Assembly: GCA_900498135.1 (NCBI GenBank) | Contig: LR026961.1 | Location: forward strand, 1,180,520 to 1,244,519 | Direction of reading: 5' to 3' | Origin: an uncultured Desulfatiglans sp. | GTDB taxonomy: Bacteria > Desulfobacterota > DSM-4660 > Desulfatiglandales > Desulfatiglandaceae | DNA: 64,000 nucleotides | Shown here: positions 1 through 9,869 of the stretch, one piece after another | Layout of the letters: each line of letters opens with the position of its first letter | Position numbering within the stretch: position 1 is the first letter of the stretch | The notes under the pieces: generated by a model | Database searches by the model: none | What the model was told of the DNA's origin: nothing | What the model saw: the letters and a program-made list of their open reading frames with translations, nothing else | Program-made: the position numbers and the translations under genes

Positions 1-93
1 TTGGCCAATCTCGGCGTCAATCTGCACGTTTGCTTGTGCGGCGACCTGCAGGTCGCCTCCGCACAAACGCTTGATTTCCTTGATATTGGCCAA
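1..93 (+). repeat. 93-bp imperfect palindromic repeat, copy R1
   Basis: The unit starts with TTGGCCAAT and ends with ATTGGCCAA. Its centre holds the perfect palindrome GCGACCTGCAGGTCGC, and further arm matches (TGTGCGG, CAAACG) make the whole unit an imperfect inverted repeat able to form a hairpin. The reverse complement occurs at 50215-50307 with only one substitution in 93 bp. A diverged relative lies at 35740-35832. There is no coding capacity and no transposase nearby, so it resembles a REP/MITE-like non-coding element. The element may continue left of the window. Confidence 0.9.
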
Positions 94-143
94 ACTGGGA
101 CCCGCCGCGAAGCGGTGGGACTGAGCACCCGAAAGGTGTGAAG
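94..143 (-). repeat. Second dispersed repeat, nested beside R1
   Basis: On the minus strand this reads TTCACACCTTTCGG, then GTGCTCAGTCCC, then a GC-rich hairpin (CCGCTTCGCGG) and GGGTCCC. A clearly related block occurs on the plus strand at 41900-41950. In copy R2 of the 93-bp repeat, the sequence CCGGAAATGAGGATTT directly abuts TTGGCC. Here the same two segments are separated by this roughly 50-bp block, so it looks like an insertion next to R1. Confidence 0.6.
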
Positions 144-910
144 AAAAATCCTCATTTCCGGATTGGAAACTGAGTCCTACCGCGAAATCATTTCCGGATG
201 AACACGAATTAGGGGCCGGCCAACTTATCTGCGATGCCGGCCGACTCTTGCCCGGTATTTCATTTCCATTCGACGCGAATATCAGCACCCTTCTGAAGCC
301 GCTGCTGCCGCTATCCTCTTTTCATCCAAAACGGGGCCCTGCGTCGGGCACCCCGTCACGAAAACAGCCCGGCACAAGCCAAAGCGCCTTTTCCACCTGG
401 ACCTTACCGTGTGATTTTAAAGAAGGTCGCCCCCGAAATCAAGGGTTATCCCCGGGACGGCTCCTCTTGGATCACGGGCTTCACCCCGGATCCGGATCCG
501 TCTTTCGCGCTGCCTCCTGCCGGTGGAGTTGCAATCGTCGCTGTCCGGTCTTAGTTTATTTTAAATGCGGTCAGCGAAACTTCGCTGATACGCCATGCAT
601 CCACAGCATGAGGCGGCTGGCCCACCGTCGGGAAGAGATCAACCGGCTCCCGCTCCGAGGAGCATCGAATGGAAGAGGAAGAAACCCGGTGCAGATTCTT
701 CTGGAGAGTTCGGGAACCCTCTTAGACTTCGGCTCTTGAATCCCGTTTTTGCAGAATGACTTGACGCTTTGCCGGTATGGGAGAGTGCGTTTTTTTCAGG
801 GGACTGCCGCGATTCAGCGCAGGGGCCGACCGGCACGCCGCGGCGGGGTCGCTGGAAACGTGGGATTATCCTGTGTCGGATGAGTAAACATCCCTATGGA
901 GGTATTTGAG
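144..910. other. Non-coding stretch upstream of the copper genes
   Basis: About 770 bp with no convincing gene. The short open frames here give low-complexity, Arg/Ser/Pro-rich translations with no recognisable domain and no good ribosome binding site. Segments at about 144-160 and 184-196 (CATTTCCGG, CATTTCCGGATG) repeat motifs that also flank copy R2 near 50320. I see no clear CueR-type operator or consensus promoter for the copper genes. Confidence 0.5.
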
Positions 911-1117
911 ATGGAGCAAAAGACCTTTTCGATCCCCAACATCAGCTGCGGACACTGTGTCAAGACGATTCAGCGCGAATTGCTGGAGATCCCCGGCGTA
1001 ACCGGCGTGGAGGGAGACCCGGGCCTCAAGTCCGTCGTCGTCCACTGGGAAGCGCCTGCCACGCTCGATAAGATCAAGGCGACGCTCGAGGAAATCCATT
1101 ATCCCCCAAGCGAATAA
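911..1117 (+). CDS. copZ: Heavy-metal-associated (HMA) domain copper chaperone, CopZ-like
   Basis: A 68-residue single-domain HMA protein that probably carries Cu(I) in the cytoplasm and hands it to the neighbouring CopA. The metal-binding CGHC motif is at Cys13/Cys16 (family consensus GMxCxxC), and the expected beta-alpha-beta segments follow. I chose the ATG at 911 because GGAGG at 898-902 sits 8 nt upstream; an in-frame ATG at 896 overlaps that site and is unlikely. The stop is 9 bp before copA, so the two are co-transcribed. The first residue of the usual GM pair is replaced (NIS before the first Cys), a mild deviation. Another heavy metal cannot be excluded. Confidence 0.85.
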   Translation: MEQKTFSIPNISCGHCVKTIQRELLEIPGVTGVEGDPGLKSVVVHWEAPATLDKIKATLEEIHYPPSE

Positions 1118-1126
1118 GGCTTCAGC

Positions 1127-3574
1127 ATGACCGAGAAAACCATCGATCTGCCGATCACGGGCATGACCTGTGCGAATTGTGCCATAACCATCGAACGGAC
1201 CCTTGGACGTCTCGATGGCGTTCACCGGGCGCAGGTCAACTTCGCCTCGGAACGGGCAACCATCACCTACGATCCGCAAGCCCTATCGATCGACGCGATC
1301 ATCCGGCAGATCGAACAGGCGGGATACGGTGTGGCCAAGGCGTCCGCGGAGTTTCCCGTCACAGGAATGACCTGCGTCAACTGCGCCGCGAACATCGAGC
1401 GGGCATTGAAGAAGAAGGTTCCCGGGGTATTGAACGCCGCCGTGAACTTCGCCGCCGAGCGCGTCCATGTCGACTATGTCCCAGGATTGACCGGCATCGA
1501 TGACATCCTTTCAGCTGTCGAAGCGGCGGGATACGGCGCACTCCGGCCGGAGGATACCGCTGAGGGCGACGATGCCGAGCAGGCTGCACGCAGGGCCGAG
1601 ATTGCGGACCAAACCCGGAAATTCATGGTGGGCGCCATTTTCACCGCCCCCCTGTTCTTTCTCAGCATGGGACGGGATTTCGGTCTTTTCGGCCCCTGGA
1701 GCCATGCCGCCTGGGTCAACTGGCTGCTGTTCGCGCTGGCCACCCCCGTCCAGTTTTTCACCGGGTGGGATTACTACACCGGCGGCTGGAAAAGCCTCCG
1801 CAACCGGAGCGCCAACATGGACGTGCTGGTGGCGATGGGCTCCTCAGTCGCGTATTTTTATTCCCTTGCCCTTCTTTTCTATCCCCCGCTCGGTGAACAT
1901 GTCTACTTCGAGACCTCCGCGGTCATCATCACCCTGATCAAGCTCGGCAAGATGCTCGAGGCACGGACCAAGGGGAAGACGGGCGGCGCCATCCGCAAGC
2001 TCATGGACCTGCGCCCGAAGACCGCTACAATTCGAACGGACGGGGAGGAGAAGCAGATTCCGCTCACCATGGTGCAAGTCGGCGATACGCTCGTGGTCAG
2101 GCCAGGAGAAAGCATCCCCGTCGACGGGGTAGTCCTCGAGGGCGCCTCTGCGGTCGACGAGTCCATGCTGACGGGCGAACCTTTGCCGGTCGATAAATCC
2201 CAGGGGGATTCCCTTGCCGGCGGCACCATCAACGGAGAGGGACTGCTCCTTTTCCGTGCGACGCGAGTCGGGAGGGATACGGCGCTTGCCAGGATCATCC
2301 GGCTGGTTCAGGAAGCGCAGGGCAGCAAAGCGCCCATCCAGGCCCTGGCGGATCGAGTGGCGGCGATCTTCGTTCCGGGCGTCATCCTGATCGCTTTCGG
2401 GACCTTTTTCCTCTGGTGGGCGGTCGGTGGGGCGTTCGTGCCCGCCATGATCCGACTGGTCGCGGTCCTGGTCATTGCCTGCCCCTGTGCACTGGGTCTG
2501 GCAACCCCCACCGCCATGATGGCCGGCACGGGTAAAGGGGCCGAACAGGGAATCCTGTTCAAGAAAAGCGAGGCACTGGAAAGCGCGACCAAGCTCGACA
2601 CCATCGTATTCGATAAAACGGGAACCCTAACCATCGGGAAACCTCTGGTAGCCGATATCGTCCCTGTAGAGCCGTCCTCATTCGGCAGCGAAGCCCTTTT
2701 GAAATTGGCCGCATCCCTCGAGCGAGGCTCCGAGCACCCCTTGGGCCGCGCCATGGTGCAGGAAGCTGAGGAAAGGCGCATCGAACTTTCGAAGCCCGAG
2801 GCCTTCAGCGCCGCCCGTGGCATGGGGGTGAGCGGCCGCGTCGATGGACGCGCGGTCATGGTTGGAAAACCAGGCTGGTTCGAAGAGCAGGGCCTCGATC
2901 TGACCCCTGTTACGGACGCCCTGCAGGCCCTTCGCGGCGAAGGGAAAACGGTGATGCTGGTCGTGGTCGAAAACCGCCCGGCCGGATTGATCGCTGTGGC
3001 GGATCGCGTCAAGCCGGAGGCCGCGGATGCCGTTCAAGCGCTTCATGCCACCGGTCTGCGGGTGGTGATGCTCACGGGCGACAATCGTGAGACGGCGGAG
3101 GCTATAGCCGGGGAAGTCGGGATCGACGATGTGGTGGCTGAGGTCAGGCCAGAAGACAAATCTGCTCGGATCAAGGCCATGCAGGACAGCGGGCACCGCG
3201 TCGGGATGGTGGGCGACGGCATCAACGACGCGCCGGCCCTGGCCCAGGCCGACGTCGGACTGGCTATCGGGACAGGGACGGATGTCGCCATCGAAACGGC
3301 GGATGTCATCCTGGCAAGCGGGAGGCTGAAGGGCGTGCCCAACGCGATCGGTTTGAGCCGCTTGACCATGGCTACCGTCAAACAAAATCTTTTCTGGGCC
3401 TTCTTCTACAATGTGGCCCTGATCCCTGTCGCCGCCGGCATCCTCGCGCCTTTCGAGGCGTTTCCGGAGTTCCTGCGGCACTTGCATCCCATCCTGGCGG
3501 CGCTCGCCATGGCGACGAGCAGCGTCACGGTCGTCAGCAACAGCCTCCTGCTCTACCGAGGGAAGACCCTTTGA
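1127..3574 (+). CDS. copA: Copper-translocating P1B-type ATPase CopA
   Basis: An 815-residue inner-membrane pump that exports Cu(I) using ATP. Two N-terminal HMA domains carry MTCANC (Cys15/Cys18) and MTCVNC (Cys83/Cys86). The transmembrane metal site is CPC (452-454), typical of Cu/Ag-type P1B ATPases. The phosphorylation motif DKTGT begins at Asp496, TGEP marks the actuator domain, and GDGINDAP marks the hinge. Length matches two-HMA CopA proteins. It follows the CopZ-like gene by 9 bp, a standard copper-resistance pair. No metal regulator gene is adjacent, so its control may be encoded elsewhere. Confidence 0.95.
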   Translation: MTEKTIDLPITGMTCANCAITIERTLGRLDGVHRAQVNFASERATITYDPQALSIDAIIRQIEQAGYGVAKASAEFPVTGMTCVNCAANIERALKKKVPGVLNAAVNFAAERVHVDYVPGLTGIDDILSAVEAAGYGALRPEDTAEGDDAEQAARRAEIADQTRKFMVGAIFTAPLFFLSMGRDFGLFGPWSHAAWVNWLLFALATPVQFFTGWDYYTGGWKSLRNRSANMDVLVAMGSSVAYFYSLALLFYPPLGEHVYFETSAVIITLIKLGKMLEARTKGKTGGAIRKLMDLRPKTATIRTDGEEKQIPLTMVQVGDTLVVRPGESIPVDGVVLEGASAVDESMLTGEPLPVDKSQGDSLAGGTINGEGLLLFRATRVGRDTALARIIRLVQEAQGSKAPIQALADRVAAIFVPGVILIAFGTFFLWWAVGGAFVPAMIRLVAVLVIACPCALGLATPTAMMAGTGKGAEQGILFKKSEALESATKLDTIVFDKTGTLTIGKPLVADIVPVEPSSFGSEALLKLAASLERGSEHPLGRAMVQEAEERRIELSKPEAFSAARGMGVSGRVDGRAVMVGKPGWFEEQGLDLTPVTDALQALRGEGKTVMLVVVENRPAGLIAVADRVKPEAADAVQALHATGLRVVMLTGDNRETAEAIAGEVGIDDVVAEVRPEDKSARIKAMQDSGHRVGMVGDGINDAPALAQADVGLAIGTGTDVAIETADVILASGRLKGVPNAIGLSRLTMATVKQNLFWAFFYNVALIPVAAGILAPFEAFPEFLRHLHPILAALAMATSSVTVVSNSLLLYRGKTL

Positions 3575-3751
3575 CGCACCTCGGCCTGACGGCCTATCCG
3601 AACGGGCATGTCCGGGTCAACCACCCAGCGTTCCTGGCGAGGCCGAAAGGGCCAGGAGTGGGGACGGACAAACCTTTTGGACCGATCCACCCCCGATCGC
3701 ACCGCCATCCCGGGCATCACACGGACGCTGAGGTGTCGCCGTGCTGCGCGC

Positions 3752-4636
3752 TCAGGTTCTCCGGGCCATGACCAACCGGTAGCGACGGGTGTAATCCTCC
3801 ACGCGCCGCGCCGAGTCATAGACCCCTTGTTGGGCGACGATGCCCAGCGCGGCCTCCGTCTGCTCCGGAGACATCTCGATCAAGAGCCACCCTCCCCGGG
3901 CCAAAAACCCCGGGGCGCCCTCGATGATCTCCGACACGACCTGCATCCCTTTTTCGCCTCCATCGAGGGCCACTCGGGGTTCATAATCGCGGACCCCTGC
4001 GGGCAACGTATCGTAAATCTCCGAAGCCACATAGGGCGGGTTGCTGACGATGAAATCGAAGCGGACACCGAGAGGGCTCACAGGTGCCCAAAGACCGCCT
4101 TGCAGGAGGTGGACCCTTTTTGAGACGCCATGCCGCTCAACGTTCCTTCCCGCATAGGCCAGGGCCTCGGAGGAAATATCCGTCGCCCAGACCTCGGAAG
4201 AAGGAAGCGAGGTGGCGAGGACCACGGCTACGGCCCCCGATCCTGTCCCCAACTCGAGGATCCGGATGCGGTCGTCTGCGTGCTCCCGCGTTTCGCGGAC
4301 GATCTGCAGCACCTGCTCTACCAGCAGCTCCGTTTCCGGCCGAGGGATAAGCACCCCCGGCCCGACCTCGAAGGCCATCGACCAGAATTCTTTTTCCCCG
4401 CGGATGTAGGCCACCGGCTCAGCAAGCAGCCTGCGCCGGATCAACTCCCTGAACCCTGTGACTTCTTCCTCCTGCAAGGGCTGATCGAACCGGAGATACA
4501 GCGCGACACGCTCGAGCCCCAATTGCAGCGCCAGGAGAAGCTCCGCCGTCAGGCGCGGGCTTTCCACCCCCTTATCCTTCAGATACAGGGCGCTGACATT
4601 CAACAGCTCCCCGATAGTCCAACGCCTGGCTGTCAT
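3752..4636 (-). CDS. prmC: Release factor glutamine methyltransferase PrmC
   Basis: A 294-residue S-adenosylmethionine-dependent enzyme that methylates the Gln of the GGQ motif in RF1/RF2. RPETE (99-103) and the AdoMet glycine-rich loop ELGTGSG (128-134) are followed by the catalytic NPPY (199-202), which recognises the target glutamine. An N-terminal helical domain (about 1-80) precedes the Rossmann fold. The gene directly follows prfA (13 bp), its substrate's gene, as in many bacteria, and is the last gene of the rho-rpmE-prfA-prmC series. It converges with copA. Confidence 0.95.
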   Translation of the reverse strand: MTARRWTIGELLNVSALYLKDKGVESPRLTAELLLALQLGLERVALYLRFDQPLQEEEVTGFRELIRRRLLAEPVAYIRGEKEFWSMAFEVGPGVLIPRPETELLVEQVLQIVRETREHADDRIRILELGTGSGAVAVVLATSLPSSEVWATDISSEALAYAGRNVERHGVSKRVHLLQGGLWAPVSPLGVRFDFIVSNPPYVASEIYDTLPAGVRDYEPRVALDGGEKGMQVVSEIIEGAPGFLARGGWLLIEMSPEQTEAALGIVAQQGVYDSARRVEDYTRRYRLVMARRT

Positions 4637-4649
4637 AGACGGCTCTTCG

Positions 4650-5723
4650 TCAATGGATCGAAGCGCCCTGTTTCAAGGCTTCGGTCTGGAAGTGGTTGAT
4701 CAGGGGCTCGATCACCAAATCCAACTCCCCCTGAAGAACCGTTTCAATCTTGTAGAGGGTCAATCCGATGCGATGGTCGGTGATGCGTCCCTGCGGGTAA
4801 TTATAGGTTCGGATGCGCTCGCTCCGATCGCCCGATCCGACCATGTGGCGACGCTCCTCGGAGATCCTGGACTGTTGCTCCGTCTGTTCCATATCGAGAA
4901 GTCTGGAGCGGAGCACCTTCATGGCCTTGGCCTTGTTCTTATGCTGGGATTTTTCGTCCTGGCAGGTCACCACCAGACCGGTCGGGAGATGGGTGATCCT
5001 GACCGCAGAGTCGGTTGTGTTGACATGCTGTCCGCCGCACCCGGACGACCGATAAACATCGATCCTCAGATCCTCGGGATCGATCTGGACATCGATCTCC
5101 TCGGCCTCCGGCAACACGGCAACAGTCACGGCCGAGGTGTGGATGCGGCCCTGAGCCTCCGTCTCGGGGACCCTCTGGACCCGGTGAACGCCACTTTCAT
5201 ACTTCAGGCGGCTGTAGACTCTTTCTCCCGTGATCAAAATCACGACTTCCTTGAAGCCACCCATACCGGTCTGGCTCTGGCTCAGGATCTCCGTCCGCCA
5301 CCCTTTCAGTTCAGCGTAGCGGCAGTACATCCTGAACAGATCCGCAGCGAAGAGGGCCGCTTCCTCCCCCCCCGTTCCGGCGCGGATCTCGAGGAGGATG
5401 TTCTTCTCGTCGTTGGGATCCTTCGGCAGCAGCAGGAAGGTCAATTGACCCTCTACATCCTCCAGTTCCGCCTTCAGGGCCTCGATTTCCTCCCTGGCGA
5501 GCTTGCGCATATCGGGATCGGGATCATCCAGCAAAGGCCGGCTGTTCTCGATCTCTCCCTGTATAGCCTCGTAACGCCGGAAACTCTCGATGATCGGGCT
5601 GAGCTGGCTATGCTCCTTCATGAATTTCTGATAGGCCTTCTGGTCCTTCAGAACATCGGGTTGAGCCAGTTTCTCTTCGAGCGCCTCGAAACGGGTCTCG
5701 ATATCTTTCACTTTGGCGAACAT
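4650..5723 (-). CDS. prfA: Peptide chain release factor 1
   Basis: A 356-residue class I release factor that reads UAA and UAG and triggers peptidyl-tRNA hydrolysis. The catalytic GGQ is at about 230-232 and the codon-reading PxT motif appears as PET (about 186-188), which assigns it to RF1 rather than RF2. I chose the ATG at 5723 (MFAKVKD), with AGAGGA upstream; a frame-open extension to 5753 adds ten residues not expected for RF1. It sits directly upstream of prmC, whose product methylates its GGQ. Confidence 0.95.
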   Translation of the reverse strand: MFAKVKDIETRFEALEEKLAQPDVLKDQKAYQKFMKEHSQLSPIIESFRRYEAIQGEIENSRPLLDDPDPDMRKLAREEIEALKAELEDVEGQLTFLLLPKDPNDEKNILLEIRAGTGGEEAALFAADLFRMYCRYAELKGWRTEILSQSQTGMGGFKEVVILITGERVYSRLKYESGVHRVQRVPETEAQGRIHTSAVTVAVLPEAEEIDVQIDPEDLRIDVYRSSGCGGQHVNTTDSAVRITHLPTGLVVTCQDEKSQHKNKAKAMKVLRSRLLDMEQTEQQSRISEERRHMVGSGDRSERIRTYNYPQGRITDHRIGLTLYKIETVLQGELDLVIEPLINHFQTEALKQGASIH

Positions 5724-6338
5724 CTTGCGTATTCCTCTTGCTGGACGGGGCACAACCCCGATTCGAAGGCATCATCGGGGGGCCCATGGGGGCTTCACGC
5801 GCATATCTATTGGTCGATGGAGGAAAGGGCCGCTGCGGCTTGAAAGAAAGCGGGGCCAGATACTCACAGCCTTATACAGCGCCAGAACGCAGTCATCCTC
5901 CGGCGCTAAACAGGCAAATCATCCCCTATGAGGAACCATTCGCTTCTATTGAGAAGAGAGGCAAAAAGCGCAGAAGCCCAAGCGGCCGAAGACTGAAAAG
6001 CCTTCGGGACACGCAGCGGCGCGGGCCTTCAGCGACATCCAGTCATAGGACGGTTTCATCGAATCGAAGCGAGCGTCGATCAGAACGGCGGTTCACCCTC
6101 CTGATCGACAAACACCCTACACGAGGCCATCTGCCTGAAGACAAAAACCACCGTATTCTCCAGGCAAGGCTGCAGCCATCTTGCCAGCCCCTTCGAGACG
6201 GCCCATCCACGGAGCGCTGCGAGGCATCCCGTCCAACGGAACACCTGCTCGGCTCCTGGAAGACTGCCGGCTGGCACCCTGCAAGATCCGCCCGGCGCAA
6301 GACAGGGTCAATCAGGAAAGACCTTTCGCAGAATCGGA
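5724..6338. other. Gap between rpmE and prfA without a recognised gene
   Basis: About 615 bp. Several open frames exist on both strands (for example plus-strand 5738-6430), but their translations are Arg/Ser/Pro-rich, match nothing I know, and one runs into rpmE on the opposite strand. I see no tRNA, clear terminator or repeat. It may hold the 3' end of the rpmE transcript and a prfA promoter, but no consensus promoter stands out. Confidence 0.4.
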
Positions 6339-6557
6339 CTACTGCTTGTCGCTCGACTGGAACTTTGCGTACTTCTTGCGGAACCGCTCGACTCGGCCTG
6401 CCGAATCGACCAGCTTCTGCTTGCCGGTGAAAAACGGGTGGCAGTTAGAGCAGATCTCCACGCGGATCTCTTTGCTCGTAGAACCCGTTTCAAACTCATT
6501 TCCGCAGGCACAGCGAACCTTTGCCCGATGATATTCCGGATGGATCCCCTCTTTCAT
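6339..6557 (-). CDS. rpmE: 50S ribosomal protein L31, zinc-binding type
   Basis: A 72-residue L31 beginning [10 protein letters not shown]. Zinc-coordinating cysteines are present: CAC at 16-18 and CSNC at 37-40. It is therefore the C+ zinc form rather than the zinc-independent paralogue. The ending KKYAKF matches the family tail. It lies 17 bp downstream of rho, a common order, and should be transcribed with it from the promoter at 8159-8186. Confidence 0.95.
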   Translation of the reverse strand: MKEGIHPEYHRAKVRCACGNEFETGSTSKEIRVEICSNCHPFFTGKQKLVDSAGRVERFRKKYAKFQSSDKQ

Positions 6558-6574
6558 TCTCTCATCTCCTGTAC

Positions 6575-7822
6575 CTATTCGCTCATGGAAGCTAGAAACT
6601 CTACATTATCCTTGGTTCCTTTGATTTTATCAAGCAAAAATTCCATGCTGTCCACGGGGGTCAACGGTGAAAGCAATTTCCGAAGGATCCAGATGCGGTT
6701 CAGGTCCCCCTCGGGGATCAACAACTCTTCCTTCCGGGTCCCCGACCGGTTGATGTCGATCGAAGGGAAGACCCGGCGGTCGCTCAGTTTTCGGTCCAGA
6801 TGGATCTCCATATTGCCGGTCCCCTTGAACTCCTCGAAGATCACCTCATCCATGCGGCTCCCCGTATCGATGAGTGCGGTCGCGATGATCGTCAGGCTGC
6901 CTCCCTCTTCGACATTCCTTGCAGCCCCGAAAAAGCGCTTCGGCTTGTGCAGGGCATTGGAATCAAGCCCTCCGGAGAGGATCTTTCCGCTCGGAGGCAC
7001 CACGGTATTGTAAGCCCGCGCCAAACGCGTGATGCTGTCGAGCAGAATCAACACATCCCGTTTGTGCTCAACGAGGCGCTTCGCCTTTTCGATCACCATT
7101 TCAGCCACCTGCACGTGCCTCTGGGGCGGCTCGTCGAAGGTCGAGCTGATCACCTCGGCATCCACCGACCGGAGCATGTCGGTGACTTCTTCCGGCCGCT
7201 CGTCGATCAGCAGCACGATCTTGTGGATCGACGTGTCATTGGCCGTCACGCTGTTTGCGATGTTTTGGAGGAGCATGGTCTTGCCCGTCCGCGGAGGCGC
7301 CACGATCAACCCTCTCTGACCTTTCCCGATCGGGGTCATCAAATCCATGATGCGCGCCGAATAATTCGTCGGTGTGGTCTCTAGGGTAATCCTCTCCTGC
7401 GGATACAGCGGAGTCAGGTTGTCGAAGAGGATCTTCTCCCTTGCCACCTCCGGATCTTCATGGTTGACCTTTTCCACCTTCAGCAAGGCGAAATATCGCT
7501 CGGAGGCCTTTGGAGGCCTTATCTGTCCTGAGATCGTATCCCCTGTCCGCAGATTGAAGCGCCTAATCTGCGAAGGAGAGATGTAGATATCATCCGGTCC
7601 CGGCAGATAGTTGGCGTCCGGCGCCCTCAGAAAGCCGAACCCGTCCGGCAGGATCTCAAGAACCCCTTCGCCGTAAATCAACCCGTTCTGCTCGGAATGC
7701 GCCTGCAGAAGCGAGAAAATGAGGTTCTGTTTGGGCATACCCGAAGCCCCTTCGATATGGAACTCCTTGGCCATATTGGTCAATTCGTTGATCTTCATTT
7801 TCTTTAATTCAACAAGATTCAT
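6575..7822 (-). CDS. rho: Transcription termination factor Rho
   Basis: A 415-residue hexameric RNA helicase that terminates transcription. The N-terminal Rho helix bundle is followed by the RNA-binding cold-shock-like domain (about 48-120, with GFGFLR). The ATPase core has Walker A APPRTGKT (175-182; the best-known form is APPKAGKT) and a Walker B ending in LLD. Length is standard and no insertion is seen. A consensus-like promoter lies about 340 bp upstream, leaving a long leader. Rho autogenous control is known in other bacteria, so the leader may be regulatory. rpmE follows at 17 bp. Confidence 0.97.
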   Translation of the reverse strand: MNLVELKKMKINELTNMAKEFHIEGASGMPKQNLIFSLLQAHSEQNGLIYGEGVLEILPDGFGFLRAPDANYLPGPDDIYISPSQIRRFNLRTGDTISGQIRPPKASERYFALLKVEKVNHEDPEVAREKILFDNLTPLYPQERITLETTPTNYSARIMDLMTPIGKGQRGLIVAPPRTGKTMLLQNIANSVTANDTSIHKIVLLIDERPEEVTDMLRSVDAEVISSTFDEPPQRHVQVAEMVIEKAKRLVEHKRDVLILLDSITRLARAYNTVVPPSGKILSGGLDSNALHKPKRFFGAARNVEEGGSLTIIATALIDTGSRMDEVIFEEFKGTGNMEIHLDRKLSDRRVFPSIDINRSGTRKEELLIPEGDLNRIWILRKLLSPLTPVDSMEFLLDKIKGTKDNVEFLASMSE

Positions 7823-8158
7823 GCGTCATCTCCGTCTCAAGGGATCATTTCCGTCATCGAACAGGTGGGATTCGGCATCTGCAGTCAAATCACCGGGTAT
7901 TCCAAGCCGGACGGCCGTCGGGCCCCTACGGCCTGACGTCTCCGGGTGTCCAAGAAAGGCAGACTGTCATCGATCAACAGGCCACGTTGGATATGGAAAC
8001 TTGCCCGCGCCTTCATTCTATTTCCGCTTGGGCACTCTCTATCAGGAGTCCTTGCAAGAAACGGTGAGAAATGGATTCAGCGGGATCGCGCACACGGCGC
8101 TAACGGGATAAGTGGTGTTCAGGGATTCCTCCTGAAGGCAGGAGGAACATGTACGCAC
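7823..8158 (-). other. Long rho leader with a small hairpin
   Basis: About 335 nt separate the predicted transcription start (near 8152) from the rho ATG. Close to the 5' end is a perfect hairpin, CCTCCTG / CAGGAGG with an AAGG loop (about 8129-8146). No open frame with support was found in the leader. This would suit attenuation or autogenous control of rho; the function is inference. Confidence 0.45.
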
Positions 8159-8186
8159 AATATAGGCAGTTTTTCCTGCTTGTCAA
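8159..8186 (-). promoter_or_regulatory. Sigma-70-type promoter for rho
   Basis: Minus strand: -35 TTGACA (8186-8181), 16-nt spacer, -10 TATATT (8164-8159). Both boxes are close to consensus. It lies just after the rluD stop and fires toward rho, so the rho-rpmE-prfA-prmC series can be transcribed separately from the upstream genes. Confidence 0.65.
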
Positions 8187-8201
8187 TCCTTTTCTGTTCT
8201 G

Positions 8202-9158
8202 TCAATTCTTCAATTGCGAGCTTCTCAGGACATCCAAAACAGTCGACATGTCTTCGGGCAAAGGGGCCTCGAACAGCTGTCTTTCCCTGCTTACGGGATG
8301 GTCGAACGAAATCCGGAAGGCGTGCAGCATCTGACGGTGCACAACCGGCGCATCTATCCTCCGATCGGCCCAGATCCGTTTCCACCCGGCTATACCCCTC
8401 CCGTAAACCGAATCGCCCACCACAGGATGACCGATATGCGCCAAGTGGACGCGGATCTGGTGGGTTCGTCCGGTCTTGATCTTGACTGAAAGCAAAGAAC
8501 ATCCTACAGGAAACACTTCCCGCCGCTCCCAAAGGCTCAGGGCGCGGCGCCCCCCGGAGGCCCGCACGCACATCTCCTTGCGCTTGAGGTGATGGCGTGC
8601 GATCGCCGCATCGATCTTACCGGATGGCGACTGCACGATCCCGTGCACGAGTGCGAGGTATTCTTTGCCGATCTGACCGTTCTTGAACTGCAACGATAGG
8701 ATTTGATGAGCCGCATCCGTTTTCGCAACGATCATCACCCCGGAGGTATCTTTGTCGAGCCGGTGGACGATCCCGGGGCGGGCGGTTCCACCAATCCCGG
8801 ACAGACCATCGCAACGTTGCAGGAGTCCATGGACCAGCGTTCCGGTATCATGCCCCGGAGCCGGGTGCACCACCAGGCCGGGCGGTTTGTCCAACACGAC
8901 CAGAGATTCATCCTCGTAAAGAATGCCGAACTCGATTGCCTCGGGTTCCAATTCCAAGGGCCTGGGAGGCGGAATCGCAATGGAAACATGGTCTCCAGGC
9001 CTGACCGCCTGGCTGGGCTTGATCACAGGAATCCCGTTGATATCGACCTTTCCACCCTTGATCAAGGTCTGGATGCGCGAGCGGGATAATTCAGGAAAGC
9101 GGGAGGAAAGAAAGACATCTAGCCGGATGTCCCCAAGACCGGTGGATGCGCTGCACAT
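8202..9158 (-). CDS. rluD: RluA/RluD-family 23S rRNA pseudouridine synthase
   Basis: About 318 residues. An N-terminal S4 RNA-binding domain precedes the catalytic pseudouridine synthase domain, which carries HRLDKDTSG with the nucleophilic Asp and the later GRTHQIRVHL motif. S4 plus this catalytic block is the RluD/RluC/YlyB architecture; rluD is the best guess, and the exact uridines cannot be told from sequence. I give the ATG at 9158. A GTG at 9185 would add nine residues, and neither has an obvious Shine-Dalgarno. carD lies just upstream. Confidence 0.85.
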   Translation of the reverse strand: MCSASTGLGDIRLDVFLSSRFPELSRSRIQTLIKGGKVDINGIPVIKPSQAVRPGDHVSIAIPPPRPLELEPEAIEFGILYEDESLVVLDKPPGLVVHPAPGHDTGTLVHGLLQRCDGLSGIGGTARPGIVHRLDKDTSGVMIVAKTDAAHQILSLQFKNGQIGKEYLALVHGIVQSPSGKIDAAIARHHLKRKEMCVRASGGRRALSLWERREVFPVGCSLLSVKIKTGRTHQIRVHLAHIGHPVVGDSVYGRGIAGWKRIWADRRIDAPVVHRQMLHAFRISFDHPVSRERQLFEAPLPEDMSTVLDVLRSSQLKN

Positions 9159-9203
9159 GCAGTGATGAAGAGCATCGGATGCCACTGCAGGCCGGTGTCA
9201 TAC

Positions 9204-9683
9204 CTATGAAAAGATGCGGTCGAGATCGTCTTCGATCTGATCTTCCTCGACATTGCGCGCCAGGGAGATTTCCTTCACCAGCAAGGTCCTTGCCGTGTCC
9301 AACATCTTGCGCTCACCGAAGGACAGGTCCTTTTCCAGCTTCAGCATCAGCAGGTCGCGGTAAACCTCAGCGACCTCGAAGACCGACCCGGTTTTGATCT
9401 TTTCCATGTATTCCCGATACCGCCTGTTCCAGGTCTGATTGTCGATACAGACATCCCGCTTCTCGAGAATCGAATAGAGCTTACGGACCTCGGCCTGGTC
9501 GATGATTTCACGCAGCCCGACATTGTTGACGTTTTTCGTGGGAATCATGATGATCATATTGTTGTCCAGGATCCGCATGACATAAAAATCCATCTGACAC
9601 CCGGAAATCTCCTGGGTTTCGATCTTCTCGATCACACCCACACCGTGAGCGGGATATACGGCCAAATCTCCTACACTGAACAT
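9204..9683 (-). CDS. carD: CarD/CdnL-family RNA polymerase-binding regulator
   Basis: A 159-residue protein. The N-terminal Tudor-like RNAP-interaction domain begins FSVGDLAVYPAHGVG, the hallmark opening of the CarD_CdnL_TRCF family, and is followed by an all-helical C-terminal DNA-binding domain. Proteins of this family bind the RNAP beta subunit and stabilise open complexes at rRNA and housekeeping promoters. I chose ATG 9683, which puts GGGGGT at Shine-Dalgarno distance; the frame is open to 9704. It is more like the CdnL group than Myxococcus CarD, which has an HMGA-like tail that is absent here. Confidence 0.9.
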   Translation of the reverse strand: MFSVGDLAVYPAHGVGVIEKIETQEISGCQMDFYVMRILDNNMIIMIPTKNVNNVGLREIIDQAEVRKLYSILEKRDVCIDNQTWNRRYREYMEKIKTGSVFEVAEVYRDLLMLKLEKDLSFGERKMLDTARTLLVKEISLARNVEEDQIEDDLDRIFS

Positions 9684-9794
9684 GGAACCCCCCATGCAAA
9701 ACACTGGAAACCTGATGTTTACCTGGTTTGAAAGACGGGCATTTTCCAGAAGGGCGAGAACTTCGGTAAAAGGTTTTCAGTCGATTGACGTTCT

Positions 9795-9826
9795 CCTGGA
9801 GACAGGGGCGCACCCCTGTCTCCAGG
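9795..9826 (-). terminator. Strong stem-loop after hppA
   Basis: A perfect 14-bp stem (CCTGGAGACAGGGG / CCCCTGTCTCCAGG) with the 4-nt loop CGCA lies 44 bp after the hppA stop and before carD. No U-run follows on the minus strand, so it may work as a Rho-associated or processing/stability hairpin rather than a classical intrinsic terminator. Confidence 0.6.
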
Positions 9827-9869
9827 ATGAAACACAGAGCCCGAAAGCCTTTTCGAGCAACAACTCCTG

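Noticed and set aside
248-739. A 163-codon open frame in the left non-coding stretch
   Set aside because: Composition is Arg/Ser/Pro-rich, no Shine-Dalgarno, no domain; treated as non-coding.
5738-6430. A 230-codon open frame in the rpmE-prfA gap
   Set aside because: It runs over rpmE on the opposite strand and its translation resembles random GC-rich sequence.
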